A stretch of 34,501 nucleotides of DNA from NCBI GenBank assembly GCA_022561485.1, contig JADFRD010000015.1:1-34501 (forward strand), read 5' to 3'. The notes beneath the pieces are model-generated. The model worked only from the letters and a program-made list of their open reading frames with translations. It was not told the origin of the DNA and did no database searches. How positions within the stretch are numbered: position 1 is the first letter of the stretch; every line of letters starts with the position of its first letter. Positions 17,221 to 25,387 of the stretch are shown in pieces. Both the position numbers and the translations under genes were made by a program. Origin of the DNA: Fidelibacterota bacterium (GTDB lineage: Bacteria; Fidelibacterota; Marinisomatia; Marinisomatales; TCS55).

Positions 17221-17262
17221 ATTACAATTTTATTGTAATTTATAATATTGGAATTAAGTTTG
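17221..17262 (+). promoter_or_regulatory. Putative Bacteroidetes-type promoter overlapping an operator-like palindrome
   Basis: ATTACAAT and ATTGTAAT (17221-17239) form a perfect 8-bp dyad with a TTT spacer. The right arm supplies TTG at 17233-17235; exactly 19 bases later lies TAAGTTTG (17255-17262), matching the Bacteroidetes -33/-7 arrangement TTG-n19-TAnnTTTG. A start near 17270 would give a short leader before the gene at 17300. The palindrome over the -33 element is where a repressor or activator dimer would bind. Matches are by eye only. Confidence 0.4.
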
Positions 17263-17299
17263 ATAATTAATAAAACAATAATATAAAACAGAGGAAAAA

Positions 17300-18280
17300 A
17301 TGATAAACAAAAAGAACCTGATCGTTTTCTTGTCAATTATAGGGCTTGTAATTATGTCCTGCGATGATAATAAGGATGATCATGATGATCACATCACCGA
17401 TCTGCATGTAAAAGTAGTATCCAGCGCTCCAACTTTGGATGGAAATGGAAATGATGCAGTATGGAGTGAAGCAGATGCACTCGAACTCACTTTAGGACAA
17501 ACGGCTGAATATGCCAATGGATTTGGAGAAGTTGATTTGACGTTGAAAGCGGTAAGATATTCCTCAAATCTATATATATTAGCAGAATGGATGGACCCAA
17601 CAACAACTGAAAATGTTGATAAAAACCTACTCACATATGTAGATGGAGCTTGGAGCAAGAGCGGCAATGAAGATCGCATGTTCTTCATGTTTGACATGGG
17701 TGAAAATGGGAGCGAGGGCGCAAACTGTGCAACTATGTGCCATGGCGGGATGATGTATACAGAGACTGGTCAGGTGGATATTTGGCATTGGAAAGCTGCA
17801 AGAACGAACCCACTATCCTTAGCTGACGACAAATACTTTGACAATATTATCGGTGATGATGGTGGTCGACATGGGGACGCAAAAACAATTAGTGCCTATA
17901 AAAATAATTATACAAAAGATGGTGCAGGCGTAATTACCCCTCTCTACTCGGGTCCAATTACAGATGGTCATTACATCATTATTCCTGAAGGTGGAACTAC
18001 AGCAGATTTGACACCCTATACGGATGCAGATATTAATTTGACTATCCCTGGATATTATCTTAATGCCAATGCCACAAATAGCGGCGAAAGCCGTCATGAT
18101 GTTTCAGCAATCGGCAAATACTCAGGTGGAAAATGGACCGTAGAGTTCAAAAGGAAACTTGATACAGGGAATGCTCACGATGTCGAATTCGGTCAGAAAA
18201 ATATTTCTGTGACGGTCGCTGTTACGGATAATTCAGGTGGCAATCATAGCGGATCAGCTCCTTTCAATATTGAATTCTAA
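17300..18280 (+). CDS. Ethylbenzene-dehydrogenase-related haem-binding lipoprotein
   Basis: Exported protein of 326 residues. The N-terminus is a lipoprotein signal (hydrophobic run then IMSCDD, Cys about 21), followed by a His/Asp-rich linker. The rest resembles the EB_dh domain family (haem-binding subunit of DMSO-reductase-type ethylbenzene dehydrogenase and cytochrome c-552-like proteins): APTLDGNGNDAVWSEA start, strands around LKAVRYSSNLYILAEWMDPT, and GNEDRMFFMFDMG. It carries CATMCHGGMMYT with Cys143, Cys147 and His148, a CX3CH spacing rather than CXXCH, so covalent haem c with a non-standard motif is likely. It probably acts as a periplasmic or surface electron carrier. It has its own promoter candidate and a strong 3' hairpin, so it may be regulated apart from the genes that follow. 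Confidence 0.8.
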   Translation: MINKKNLIVFLSIIGLVIMSCDDNKDDHDDHITDLHVKVVSSAPTLDGNGNDAVWSEADALELTLGQTAEYANGFGEVDLTLKAVRYSSNLYILAEWMDPTTTENVDKNLLTYVDGAWSKSGNEDRMFFMFDMGENGSEGANCATMCHGGMMYTETGQVDIWHWKAARTNPLSLADDKYFDNIIGDDGGRHGDAKTISAYKNNYTKDGAGVITPLYSGPITDGHYIIIPEGGTTADLTPYTDADINLTIPGYYLNANATNSGESRHDVSAIGKYSGGKWTVEFKRKLDTGNAHDVEFGQKNISVTVAVTDNSGGNHSGSAPFNIEF

Positions 18281-18287
18281 ATATAAA

Positions 18288-18321
18288 ATGATCAGGGGTG
18301 GAATGTTTCACCCCTGATCAT
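18288..18321 (+). terminator. Strong hairpin terminator
   Basis: Perfect 13-bp stem ATGATCAGGGGTG/CACCCCTGATCAT around loop GAATGTTT, 7 bases after the stop. Only a weak TATTAT follows, so it may terminate partially and allow some read-through into the cytochrome operon. Confidence 0.75.
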
Positions 18322-18361
18322 TATTATACCGTTACCTTAAAAAAAGTGTAAGGAGATACTT

Positions 18362-18937
18362 GTGAAAAACATATTGATCATAAACATGTGTGTAATGATA
18401 ACCTTACTTTTTAGCGAAAAAGGGCCAGATGATAAAAATATTTATGCTGGTGTAAAACGGTGTAAAGTCTGCCATGAAACAGAAGAAATGGGAAATCAGT
18501 ATACTGTTTGGGAACACTCTAAACATGCCGATGCTTATAAAACTTTATTAACGGAAGAATCCGCAGAAATCGCTAAATCATGGGGATTAAGTCTATCAGC
18601 ACAAGAAGCTCCGGAATGTTTAAAGTGCCATGTAACCGGTTATAATAATTCTAAAGCTGAATTTGGAAAAAAATTCATTAAAGAAGATGGTATTCAATGC
18701 GAAAGTTGTCATGGTCCAGGAGAAGCTTATCGTAAAGAAAATATCATGTGTGACCGTGATTTATCCATAGCAAATGGACTTATACTGCCAAAGCCGGAGG
18801 ACTGTCTTTCTTGCCATAATGAGGAAAGTCCTAGATACAAAACGTTTGTCTATGAAACATATTATGAAAAAATAATGCATAAAAGTAATCCGGATTATAG
18901 TTGTCCTTCTGATGAAGAAGAAGACGAAGATTGGTAA
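18362..18937 (+). CDS. Tetrahaem cytochrome c, c554-like
   Basis: Exported 191-residue protein with a signal peptide and four CXXCH motifs (CKVCH, CLKCH, CESCH, CLSCH). The layout CKVCH...QYTVWEHSKHADAYKTL...APECLKCHVTGY...GIQCESCHGPGEAY...CLSCHNEESPRYK is that of the cytochrome c554 family (electron carrier of hydroxylamine oxidation in nitrifiers, with wide relatives of other function). GTG start 6 bases after AAGGAG. The C-terminus is strongly acidic (SDEEEDEDW), which could dock a basic partner. A clear paralogue, sharing most of these motifs, lies at 29921. It opens the run leading into the Qrc/ACIII-like complex. Confidence 0.9.
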   Translation: MKNILIINMCVMITLLFSEKGPDDKNIYAGVKRCKVCHETEEMGNQYTVWEHSKHADAYKTLLTEESAEIAKSWGLSLSAQEAPECLKCHVTGYNNSKAEFGKKFIKEDGIQCESCHGPGEAYRKENIMCDRDLSIANGLILPKPEDCLSCHNEESPRYKTFVYETYYEKIMHKSNPDYSCPSDEEEDEDW

Positions 18938-18945
18938 TATTGCCG

Positions 18946-19452
18946 GTGAGACGTTTTACTTTATTATGTAAAAGACACATTTCATTAGTTCTATTATGTA
19001 TAATGGTTAATGGGTGTAGCAAACAAGAAATGATAGAACAACCTATTGCATATAACCACGAAATTCATGTCAGCGAAGCGGGATTAGATTGTATTGATTG
19101 CCATACGGGTGTTGAGAAAAAGATGTATGCATCTCTTCCATCAATCAAACAGTGTAAATCCTGTCATTCAATAATGCAGGGAGAAAGTATTTCCGAATCA
19201 CTGGTTGTAGAGGCAGTTAAGAACAACGTGGAAATTCCCTGGAAGCCAATTTATGAACTTGAAGATTATGTTTTTTTCTCACACCGTCGCCATGTGAAAT
19301 CCGGAAAAATATCTTGTGCGGTGTGTCATGGAGAGGTGGAAAAATTATCAAAACCACCCACACATCAGTTGATTCCGATTTCTATGGATAGCTGTATGAA
19401 ATGCCACGATAATAAATCAATATCAAACGATTGTCTCACCTGTCATGTCTGA
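18946..19452 (+). CDS. Pentahaem cytochrome c lipoprotein of the membrane complex
   Basis: Five CXXCH motifs: CIDCH, CKSCH, CAVCH, CMKCH and CLTCH, the last two residues before the stop. His residues in NHEIHVS and FFSHRRHVKSG precede haem motifs as in class III/c7-type bis-His proteins. GTG at 18946 is taken as start (TTG at 18931 is the alternative) because it gives MRRFTLLCKRH then a hydrophobic run and a lipobox-like MVNGC. It overlaps the next gene by 8 bases. By position and haem number it corresponds to QrcA (hexahaem) of menaquinone reductase or ActA (pentahaem) of alternative complex III, the cytochrome subunit that exchanges electrons with periplasmic carriers. Start uncertain, haem count firm. 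Confidence 0.85.
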   Translation: MRRFTLLCKRHISLVLLCIMVNGCSKQEMIEQPIAYNHEIHVSEAGLDCIDCHTGVEKKMYASLPSIKQCKSCHSIMQGESISESLVVEAVKNNVEIPWKPIYELEDYVFFSHRRHVKSGKISCAVCHGEVEKLSKPPTHQLIPISMDSCMKCHDNKSISNDCLTCHV

Positions 19453-21865
19453 AAAAAAAGTAATCAGCAGAAGAAAATTTTTACAAATATCCGGATTGGC
19501 ATCTGGGAGCGCTGCCATAGGTGTAGCACTTTTTTCACAAACATTTGGTTTGTCAGAAAAAGCAATTAACATACTCCGAACAGGACCCGGAAAAGAATCT
19601 TGGCGAGTCACAGCATGTCGATTATGTCCGGGTGGCTGCAGCCTTTCTATAAAAAGAATAGATGGAATTCCTATCAATTTAAAAGGGAATCCATTATCAC
19701 CAATTAATAGAGGTGGAACGTGTCCGGCAGCCTACGCCAATCTAGAAATTCTTTATCATCCTGATCGGTTTACTGAACCCTTTGCCAGACCTGCAGGACC
19801 TTTACGAAAAGAGTTGTCTCCCGTTAGTTGGGATGAAATTCTATCCTCTATTTCGGACACCATCAATGATTTAATTGAGAGAAATCAGCCCTATAAGATA
19901 GCCATTATCAATGGGGATGATTCTCCAATGATGCAAGAAGCGTGGCGTAATTTTGCAAATTGGGTTGGAACTCCAAATTATTTTCAAGAAAAACATTCCG
20001 GATATAATTCCAATTCATCTTATATCACACAAGGTATGTTTAACAATCCCAAATACGATTTAATAAATTCGGATTGTATTATTAGTCTGGGTGCAGATTT
20101 TCTGGAAGAAGGAGCTCCGGTTCACTTTAACCAAGTGTTGAGCCAATTTAAAGATGTAGAAAATATTACTCGTAATAAAATGATTTATGTGGGACCGAGG
20201 GCAAATATAACAGCAACAAGTGCCCATAAATGGTTACCCATCACACCGGATACCTGGGGAACCTTGGCTTTGGGAATTGCCCATATACTCATTGATGAAC
20301 ATTATGTTGATTTGGATTATTTTAGACGAAATTCCCCAGATTTTTCTGACTGGGTAGATGAAAATGGAATAGAACATACAGGATTTGAAAACTTAATTCG
20401 CTCTGAATTTCATCCAAAACGAGTAGAAGAAATAACGGGGATTTCCGAATCGAACATTATTGAGTTAACAGAATTAATTCACAATCGGAAAACTCCAGTC
20501 ATCATGTGTGGTCAGGAAGCCTTACAATCACCCAGAGGAGAATTACATGAGTGGGCTGTCCATTGCCTTAATTTTCTGATTGGCAGTATTCAACGGCCTG
20601 GGGGATGGTATTTCACTGATAAAGAAAATATTGAAAAATTATATACACAAAAATATACCGGTCAGGATGTGCAAAACCTTTTCGTTTCAGATAAAAATCA
20701 TCCACTGGAGAAACCTTCGTTGGATATATTTGCTAAAAGGGTGGAAGGGTATTCCCCTTATCAAATTGAATTGTTAATCATTAATAAAGCAAACCCGGTC
20801 TATTATGGTGAAAATCGACGAAAATGGAAAACATTATTGAAACATATTCCCCGTGTTATTTTTATTGGAGATCTCCCCAACGATACCAGTCACCATGCGG
20901 ATGTGATTCTTCCTGCACATTCAGAGTTTGAAAATTGGGATTTGGTAGAAGATATTCCGGGTGTGATTGTAAAAACAGCTGTACTTCAGCGCCCTGTGAT
21001 TAATCACATGTACAACACAAAAAGCAGTTATTCGATCCTTAAATCATTTTCAGATGGGATAAAAAGTAAGAATACTCGGTTTTTGAATGGAATTGATTCA
21101 AAATCGTTTGTGAAAGAAAGACTGCAAAAAATCTATCAATCAAAACAAGGGCAATTATACACATCCCAAACGCAGAAAGAATGGAAAGATCTTTATAGCA
21201 ATCATAGAAGCATGAAAATTTCAGAATCTGAAAAGAAATTCATGAAAAATTTACTTAAAGTAGGTGGATGGTGGGATCCTTCGTATGATATCCAATTGAG
21301 TCTTAAGGATATCATTAAAAATCCACATGGACAATTTACTTTCTTAAAAAATATCCTTAAATCTTTTCAAATTAATAAATTGGACGAATCTCAATTTCTA
21401 AAAGATCTTTTGGCCAAAAAATCGTATCCAAAAAATTATGAGGAATATAACACGTCTAAAGAATCAGGATTTCCACTCACTTTAGTCTCAGGATATCCAA
21501 TTACCAATCCTTATGGCAGAACTGTTTATTCTCCAACCATGGTAGAGACGATGGGGATTATAAGAGAAATCTTTTGGGAAAACTGGGTGGAAATCAACCC
21601 TGAAACAGCTGTTGAGCATGAGGTTGAAGATGGAATGATGATTCGAATAGACTCTTCTGTGGGTATGATTCACGCTCGAGTTAGAGTTCGGCCAATTATT
21701 CATCCGAATACAGTATATATTCCCATGGGGTTAGGTCGGGAGAATGTGGGTCGATTTACTTCGAATAAGGGGTCTGACCCTCGGGAATTAATGGTATCCC
21801 AACCAGAAATATTTACCGGGAACACCCTATTATCCGGTACACCTGTAAAAATTACGTTGGTATAG
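19445..21865 (+). CDS. Molybdopterin-oxidoreductase-family subunit, QrcB/ActB-like, Tat-exported
   Basis: Large periplasmic subunit of 806 residues. It begins with a twin-arginine signal (SRRKFLQIS). A [4Fe-4S] site is present (ACRLCPGGC about residues 58-66 and GGTCPAA about 93-99), followed by the family's HPDRF, SWDEIL, CGQEALQSPRG, GDLPNDTSHHADVILPAHSEFE and C-terminal beta-barrel (NPETAVEHEVEDGMMIRI). At the molybdenum-ligand position, where PsrA/PhsA-type enzymes have Cys in a GTPN...H..C segment, this protein reads GTPNYFQEKHSGYNSNSS, with no Cys. That matches QrcB and the ActB1 domain, which are thought to have lost molybdenum. It is probably structural and electron-transferring rather than a reductase. 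If the alignment is off, polysulfide or thiosulfate reductase remains possible. Confidence 0.85.
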   Translation: MSEKKVISRRKFLQISGLASGSAAIGVALFSQTFGLSEKAINILRTGPGKESWRVTACRLCPGGCSLSIKRIDGIPINLKGNPLSPINRGGTCPAAYANLEILYHPDRFTEPFARPAGPLRKELSPVSWDEILSSISDTINDLIERNQPYKIAIINGDDSPMMQEAWRNFANWVGTPNYFQEKHSGYNSNSSYITQGMFNNPKYDLINSDCIISLGADFLEEGAPVHFNQVLSQFKDVENITRNKMIYVGPRANITATSAHKWLPITPDTWGTLALGIAHILIDEHYVDLDYFRRNSPDFSDWVDENGIEHTGFENLIRSEFHPKRVEEITGISESNIIELTELIHNRKTPVIMCGQEALQSPRGELHEWAVHCLNFLIGSIQRPGGWYFTDKENIEKLYTQKYTGQDVQNLFVSDKNHPLEKPSLDIFAKRVEGYSPYQIELLIINKANPVYYGENRRKWKTLLKHIPRVIFIGDLPNDTSHHADVILPAHSEFENWDLVEDIPGVIVKTAVLQRPVINHMYNTKSSYSILKSFSDGIKSKNTRFLNGIDSKSFVKERLQKIYQSKQGQLYTSQTQKEWKDLYSNHRSMKISESEKKFMKNLLKVGGWWDPSYDIQLSLKDIIKNPHGQFTFLKNILKSFQINKLDESQFLKDLLAKKSYPKNYEEYNTSKESGFPLTLVSGYPITNPYGRTVYSPTMVETMGIIREIFWENWVEINPETAVEHEVEDGMMIRIDSSVGMIHARVRVRPIIHPNTVYIPMGLGRENVGRFTSNKGSDPRELMVSQPEIFTGNTLLSGTPVKITLV

Positions 21866-21875
21866 GAAGCGAATC

Positions 21876-22562
21876 ATGGCAAAATGGGGAATGGTCATTG
21901 ACTTGAATAAATGTACAGGGTGCGGATCCTGTGTGAATTCATGTCGAATGGAGAATAATGTTCCTAATGTAGGCGATAAGGCGGCACAAGCAGGACGTGC
22001 GATGGATTGGATGCAGATCATCACCGAATATGAAGGGGAATATCCTAACATCCGTATAACACATATCCCCAGACCTTGTTTTCAATGCGATAACCCTCCT
22101 TGTACAAAAGTATGTCCCGTTTATGCCACATTTTTGAATGAGGATGGTTTGGTGGGTCAGGTTTATAACCGTTGTATCGGTTGCCGGTTCTGTATGGTTG
22201 CTTGTCCATACTCTGCAAAAACGTTTAACTATAGCAAACCTGATTTTCCGGAAGCGTATGAGAAAACCCTCAATCCTGACGTCACACGTAGGATGAATGG
22301 TGTGGTTGAAAAGTGCAGTTTCTGTCATCATCGATTAGCGATTGCAAAAGATGTTGCCCGGTTTGAGGAAAGAGATTTGCGGGAAGAGGATTATCAGCCT
22401 GCATGTGCAGAATCTTGTCCAACGAATGCGATTACGTTTGGCGATCTTGATAATTCAGATCATTCTGTCACCCATCTCAAACATTCGAACCGTGCATTCC
22501 GATTGGAAGAAGAATTGGGCACAGAACCAAAAGTTTATTACCTAAGAAAGGAAGATAGATGA
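21876..22562 (+). CDS. Ferredoxin-like subunit with four [4Fe-4S] clusters
   Basis: Of 228 residues. Sixteen Cys are arranged for four clusters: CTGCGSCVNSC (13-23), CFQCDNPPCTKVCP, CIGCRFCMVACP, and CSFC...CAESCP. It is the electron-wire subunit of complex-iron-sulfur-molybdoenzyme (CISM) complexes, equivalent to QrcC, PsrB or the ActB2 half. There is no signal peptide; it is presumably exported with the Tat-carrying partner. All Cys are intact, so I see no 3Fe cluster variant, unlike QrcC/ActB. GGAAGCG precedes the ATG and its end overlaps the NrfD gene in ATGA. CSFCH in this protein mimics a haem motif but is a cluster ligand set. Confidence 0.93.
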   Translation: MAKWGMVIDLNKCTGCGSCVNSCRMENNVPNVGDKAAQAGRAMDWMQIITEYEGEYPNIRITHIPRPCFQCDNPPCTKVCPVYATFLNEDGLVGQVYNRCIGCRFCMVACPYSAKTFNYSKPDFPEAYEKTLNPDVTRRMNGVVEKCSFCHHRLAIAKDVARFEERDLREEDYQPACAESCPTNAITFGDLDNSDHSVTHLKHSNRAFRLEEELGTEPKVYYLRKEDR

Positions 22563-23908
22563 TGAATGATCTACGTAAAGATCCGGATTATCCCCTTTAT
22601 CGTCCTATTTTAGAAAGTGATCGAAGGTTTTATTGGGCGGTTGGCTTCTTATCGGTCATTATACTATGGGCCCTGGTTATGTATATCCGGCAATTGATTT
22701 ACGGTTTAGAGGTTACCGGATTGAATAATACAGTTAGTTGGGGTTTTTATATTATCAATTTTGTTTTCTTTATTGGTATCAGCCATGCCGGAACGCTTAT
22801 TTCTGCCATATTGAGACTCTCCCAAGCAGAATGGCGGCGTCCAATTACTCGAATGGCAGAGGTGATTACCGCTATTGTGTTAATCATTGGCGGTTTGCAT
22901 CCGATCCTTGATTTGGGACGTCCGGATCGTGTGTTAAATGTGTTTCTTTATGGTAGGCTGCAATCTCCACTATTATGGGATGTGACAGCAATCGGGCTCT
23001 ACTTTACAGCCAGTACAGTTTATCTTTATGTCCCAATGATTCCGGATATCGCTCTGCTCAGGGATAGAACGAATACAAAATTAAAATGGCTTTACACATT
23101 CTTAAGTTGGGGATATCAAGGAACCGAACGTCAAAAACACATTTTGAATCGAGCAATCACTATTCTCATGGTAGCTGTTATACCCATTGCCGTCAGTGTT
23201 CATACCGTTATTTCTTATATATTTTCAATGACGCTTCAATCCGGATGGCACAGTACAATCTTTGGACCTTATTTTGTAACAGGCGCTATTTTTTCCGGGA
23301 CTGCAACTCTGCTGGTTGTGATGATTGCTTTTCGGAAATTATTTCATTTGGAAAACTATTTAAAGGAAATTCATTTCCAATATATGGGTATGCTTCTTTT
23401 AGTCTTTTCACTGTTTTGGACTTATTTTACATTCAGTGAGTTTCTAACCGGTGTCTATGGAAACGAACCCCAGGAAATGGATGTCATTCTCTACAAATTT
23501 ACGGGTCCGTATGCTCCCTATTTCTGGACAATGGTCGTATGTAACTTCTTAATTCCTGTTGTGGTTTTATCATTTAAAAAGTTAAAAACTATTCCGGGTA
23601 TTTTATTCGCTTCTTTTGCTGTGATTATTGGAATGTGGCTTGAACGTCTCACGATTATTATACCATCTCTAGCCAACCCTCGTTTGCCCATCATCAGTGC
23701 TCCCTATATTCCTTCAATGACTGAATGGGCACTTTTTGCAGGTGGTATTGCTGTATTCTGTTTACTTTTCCTGATTTTTGCAAAGATATTTCCCATTATT
23801 TCCATATGGGAAATCAAAGAAGGTCGAGAGGAAGGGTTAGATGAAGCAAAAGAAAGGTTAGATTCTTATCTACCGGATATTATTGTTTCTGAAGAGGAGG
23901 CAACATAA
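22559..23908 (+). CDS. NrfD/PsrC-type quinone-binding membrane subunit
   Basis: Integral membrane protein of 449 residues with about nine or ten helices, followed by a charged cytoplasmic tail. The segment SWGFYIINFVFFIGISHAGTLISAILRL and the AEWRRPITRMAE loop are characteristic of NrfD-superfamily proteins in the ActC/QrcD branch, which hold the quinone site on the periplasmic half. It lacks haem and uses the Fe-S and haem subunits as partners. The start is ATGATG, with the first ATG in the overlap. The ActC-like sequence, separate Fe-S and molybdopterin-family genes, and pentahaem subunit place this complex between Qrc (quinone reduction) and ACIII (quinol oxidation). The direction is not decided by sequence. 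Confidence 0.92.
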   Translation: MMNDLRKDPDYPLYRPILESDRRFYWAVGFLSVIILWALVMYIRQLIYGLEVTGLNNTVSWGFYIINFVFFIGISHAGTLISAILRLSQAEWRRPITRMAEVITAIVLIIGGLHPILDLGRPDRVLNVFLYGRLQSPLLWDVTAIGLYFTASTVYLYVPMIPDIALLRDRTNTKLKWLYTFLSWGYQGTERQKHILNRAITILMVAVIPIAVSVHTVISYIFSMTLQSGWHSTIFGPYFVTGAIFSGTATLLVVMIAFRKLFHLENYLKEIHFQYMGMLLLVFSLFWTYFTFSEFLTGVYGNEPQEMDVILYKFTGPYAPYFWTMVVCNFLIPVVVLSFKKLKTIPGILFASFAVIIGMWLERLTIIIPSLANPRLPIISAPYIPSMTEWALFAGGIAVFCLLFLIFAKIFPIISIWEIKEGREEGLDEAKERLDSYLPDIIVSEEEAT

Positions 23909-24159
23909 TGGAAGAGAGGAAAAAAGTAACACCGATGTATATTTTATTTCTTCAAGTTTTTAGCATTTCTATTATATGGCTTCTTTTTATCAGCGTAAAC
24001 TTTTGGATTATAAATCTCATTTCCTTATCCAGATATTTACAAGACGCACAAAATGCTACATTGGTTATTTCGATTGTAATACTACCACTTTTTGGATTGT
24101 TAGCTGGTATATTAACGTATGTATTTGTTGGATTAAGAAAAGGGAGAAACCCCAATTAA
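23908..24159 (+). CDS. Small two-helix membrane protein of the complex
   Basis: Of 83 residues, two hydrophobic helices (about 10-33 and 48-75) and a basic C-terminus (GLRKGRNPN). No recognised family. The ATG overlaps the NrfD stop (TAATG) and GAGGAGG precedes it, so it is co-translated with the complex. In ACIII a small membrane subunit (ActD) follows similar genes, but ActD is longer and I see no shared motif; an assembly or stabilising subunit is the safest reading. Confidence 0.8.
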   Translation: MEERKKVTPMYILFLQVFSISIIWLLFISVNFWIINLISLSRYLQDAQNATLVISIVILPLFGLLAGILTYVFVGLRKGRNPN

Positions 24160-25387
24160 ACGATTCAGCAGCAAATCAATTATATTCTTATTGTTCCTGC
24201 CAGCTTTTGTTTTTGGCAGCAAATTCCAGGGTTATTTTTCAACAAACACTTATACATTTTCTCGACAGAATCAAGAAGATAGTACTCTCATTCATACTCG
24301 ATTATATCAATCCGTTTGGCTGCAGGGCAGGGACCTGCTGATTAAAAAGAGCCGGTTGAATGTATCAGGGGTTTTTTATACAGACCCTGTAAATTCATTT
24401 GATAATGAACCCGTGTTTCAGATTTACAATTTTAATTATTCAACATCCTGGTTTTCGCAAAAAATGAAGATTATTCTGGGGCGCCAATTCCAGTATACTG
24501 TTTCTGATGCGGGACGAATGGATGGAGTATCAACTAACTATACATTTCGCCAATTTCAGATTAAAGGGTTTATCGGTTCCTATGTTCCTGCATCCGGAAT
24601 AACCGACAATCCGGTTGATGATCACTTTTATGGTGGGGAAATTTCGTGGAAAAAATCAAAATTATTTGATGTACGAATTGGTTATTCAGATAAATCTCAT
24701 TCAAGGCCTGTTTATCGTTCTGGAAATAGAAAGATTGAAGTACCTCCATTGATTAAACGAAGGATTGGACTCCAAAGTCGATTGCACAAAGGTAACATCA
24801 CATTTTACGCACGAAGCCGTCATCAAATTCGCGATTTTAAATTAGATGATCTTACCCTTCAAACAATCTATAGAGGAAAAAAGAATCAGCGATTACAAAA
24901 CCTCGTTTTCGAATATAATCTGCGAGAACCACGGGTACCTGAAAATTCTATTTTTTCTGTGTTTGATACATATTCCTCGCATGAGGTGTCGTTTAGAGGC
25001 CGATTATCAATAATTAAACAATTATCAGGATGGTTTCATATACGGCAAGTTCTTTTCAATAACGACCAGGCTACGATTATTTCACTTGGGATGGGCGCTA
25101 AAAAAGTCAAACTTGACTTTATACATCAGGATGGATACGGAGGCAGTTCCAATCGTGTGGTAGTCGGGGGTCGTCATTCCTTTGGTAAACTCATTATTTC
25201 AAGCCGTCTTTCCCTTGGGAATTACCGATTAATTGAAGGACAATGGAATGACCTATCTACAGTTACATTATCATCATCTTATCCGGTATGGAAGAAAATT
25301 GAAATCAATTCTGAAATTCATGTATTAAAAAATAAATACTATTCAAATGATACCCGTTTACAATTAGGGATGAGATACCGTCTGTGA
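24155..25387 (+). CDS. Outer-membrane beta-barrel protein, probable porin of a porin-cytochrome pair
   Basis: A barrel of about 410 residues: long alternating strands rich in aromatic and basic residues (RLYQSVWLQGRDLLI, FQIKGFIGSYVP, KKVKLDFIHQDGYGG), short turns, ending in LQLGMRYRL as an outer-membrane barrel should. No known porin family recognised. The start is unusual: the frame opens at 24137 and holds no ATG or GTG before the barrel. TTG at 24191 would leave only MFLPAFVFGS. ATT at 24155, 8-10 bases after GGGAG and overlapping the previous stop, yields MKRFSSKSIIFLLFLPAFVFGS, a full signal peptide, so an AUU start is proposed. Its end overlaps the 14-haem cytochrome gene in GTGA, which suggests the two products act together. 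Confidence 0.8.
   Translation: MKRFSSKSIIFLLFLPAFVFGSKFQGYFSTNTYTFSRQNQEDSTLIHTRLYQSVWLQGRDLLIKKSRLNVSGVFYTDPVNSFDNEPVFQIYNFNYSTSWFSQKMKIILGRQFQYTVSDAGRMDGVSTNYTFRQFQIKGFIGSYVPASGITDNPVDDHFYGGEISWKKSKLFDVRIGYSDKSHSRPVYRSGNRKIEVPPLIKRRIGLQSRLHKGNITFYARSRHQIRDFKLDDLTLQTIYRGKKNQRLQNLVFEYNLREPRVPENSIFSVFDTYSSHEVSFRGRLSIIKQLSGWFHIRQVLFNNDQATIISLGMGAKKVKLDFIHQDGYGGSSNRVVVGGRHSFGKLIISSRLSLGNYRLIEGQWNDLSTVTLSSSYPVWKKIEINSEIHVLKNKYYSNDTRLQLGMRYRL

Noticed and set aside
22314..22328. CXXCH motif (CSFCH) in the ferredoxin-like subunit
   Set aside because: It is part of the fourth Cys group of a four-cluster ferredoxin (CSFC...CAESCP) and is expected to bind an iron-sulfur cluster, not haem. It was not counted among the 60.
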